Assembly (NCBI GenBank): GCA_009703635.1
Contig: WLFS01000022.1
Coordinates: forward strand, 1 to 7,203
From: Actinomycetota bacterium
GTDB lineage: Bacteria; Actinomycetota; Actinomycetes; Actinomycetales; Microbacteriaceae
Length of the DNA stretch: 7,203 nt
Direction of reading: 5' to 3'
Part shown: positions 6,862 through 7,203 of the stretch, in pieces
Layout: each line of letters opens with the position of its first letter
How positions within the stretch are numbered: position 1 is the stretch's first letter
Translations under genes and position numbers: made by a program
The notes under the pieces: model-generated
Databases searched by the model: none
Seen by the model: only the letters and a program-made list of their open reading frames with translations
What the model was told of the DNA's origin: nothing

Positions 6862-7203
6862 TTCCCTAAAAGGCGGGGTCGGAAAGACCACCGTAGCCTT
6901 GGGGCTTGCCTCTGCTGCTTTGAATAGAGGACTTCGCACCTTGGTGGTTGATCTAGATCCGCAGTCTGATGCAACCACTGCACTCGGGGCCACTCGTGAA
7001 TTGAAGGCAACCTGTGCTGAGGTTCTCAAACTTCCCAAGCACGCCAATGTGCATAAGGCAATCGTAGTCAGTGATTGGGAATCTTTGTCAGGTGGAGTTA
7101 TGGACCTGCTACCGGGAAGCCCAAAGGTAGTTGAGTTTGATAGCCCGACCCCAACAAAGCGAGACCTCTGGAGACTCGAGGAGGCCCTAAGCCGAGTCGA
7201 GAC
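6842..7203 (+). CDS. Soj/ParA-family ATPase, 3'-truncated by window edge
   Basis: A ParA-type Walker ATPase starts here and runs off the right edge; 120 codons are visible. Read from the GTG at 6842 the protein begins MYVLSVSSLKGGVGKTTVA, with deviant Walker A KGGVGKTT at residues 10-17 (signature Lys10, P-loop Lys15). The switch segment VVDLDPQSDATTALG (35-49) is the classic Soj/ParA DxDPQ motif. LLPGSPKVVEF near residues 91-101 matches the usual region after the core strand. The start is firm: an in-frame TAG lies at 6830-6832, the nearby ATG at 6846 is out of frame, and GTG is the only start before the P-loop. The Walker A so near the N-terminus means there is no N-terminal DNA-binding domain, as in small chromosomal or type Ib ParA proteins. 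It is divergent from pyc by 66 bases. No ParB or parS is visible, so a true partition role is not shown. Confidence 0.9.
   Translation, partial: MYVLSVSSLKGGVGKTTVALGLASAALNRGLRTLVVDLDPQSDATTALGATRELKATCAEVLKLPKHANVHKAIVVSDWESLSGGVMDLLPGSPKVVEFDSPTPTKRDLWRLEEALSRVE

Noticed and set aside
6775..7047. Minus-strand open frame of 90 codons opposite the start of the Soj-like gene.
   Set aside because: It is antisense to a clear P-loop ATPase and across the promoter gap, shows no recognisable motif, and has the look of a frame shadow.
1..7203. Search for mobile elements, CRISPR repeats, toxin-antitoxin or defence genes, tRNA or rRNA.
   Set aside because: All large frames are assigned to housekeeping or ATPase families, gaps are at most 66 bases, and no repeat array or RNA gene is visible.

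Overview
This window looks like ordinary core chromosome from a small-genome actinobacterium, most likely of the family Microbacteriaceae. That is inferred from four things: the single-chain pyruvate carboxylase, a MinD-like ATPase of a type typical of actinobacteria, a short peptide deformylase with a GRAGVAANQ motif, and base composition near half G+C (judged by eye), which is low for the family. Freshwater lineages such as Rhodoluna or Aquiluna would fit, but no marker here fixes the genus. Coding density is very high. The only non-coding stretches are 6, 66 and 66 bases long.

Layout. Bases 1-1589 (+) carry the C-terminal six-sevenths or so of a long-chain fatty acyl-CoA synthetase whose start lies before the window. 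Its stop codon overlaps, tail to tail, the stop codon of peptide deformylase (def, 2086 to 1586, -). Behind def on the minus strand lie a 403-residue MinD/ParA-like ATPase with a long acidic N-terminus (3304 to 2093) and a complete 1134-residue pyruvate carboxylase (pyc, 6775 to 3371). Transcription therefore runs pyc, MinD-like ATPase, def. A second, different ATPase of the Soj/ParA type starts divergently from pyc at a GTG at 6842 and runs off the right edge.

How the genes relate. Pyc makes oxaloacetate from pyruvate to refill the TCA cycle. The acyl-CoA synthetase activates fatty acids. Def removes the formyl group from new proteins. The two P-loop ATPases probably position or organise DNA or another cargo, but nothing here identifies that cargo. 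The link between these genes is one of arrangement rather than an evident pathway.

The most interesting non-coding site is the 66-base gap between pyc and the Soj-like gene. There a single heptamer, TAGCCTA, reads as a possible -10 element on both strands, and the Soj-like gene may be leaderless. No RNA gene, mobile element, CRISPR array, phage gene, defence system or convincing terminator was found, and I do not see a clearly novel system here.
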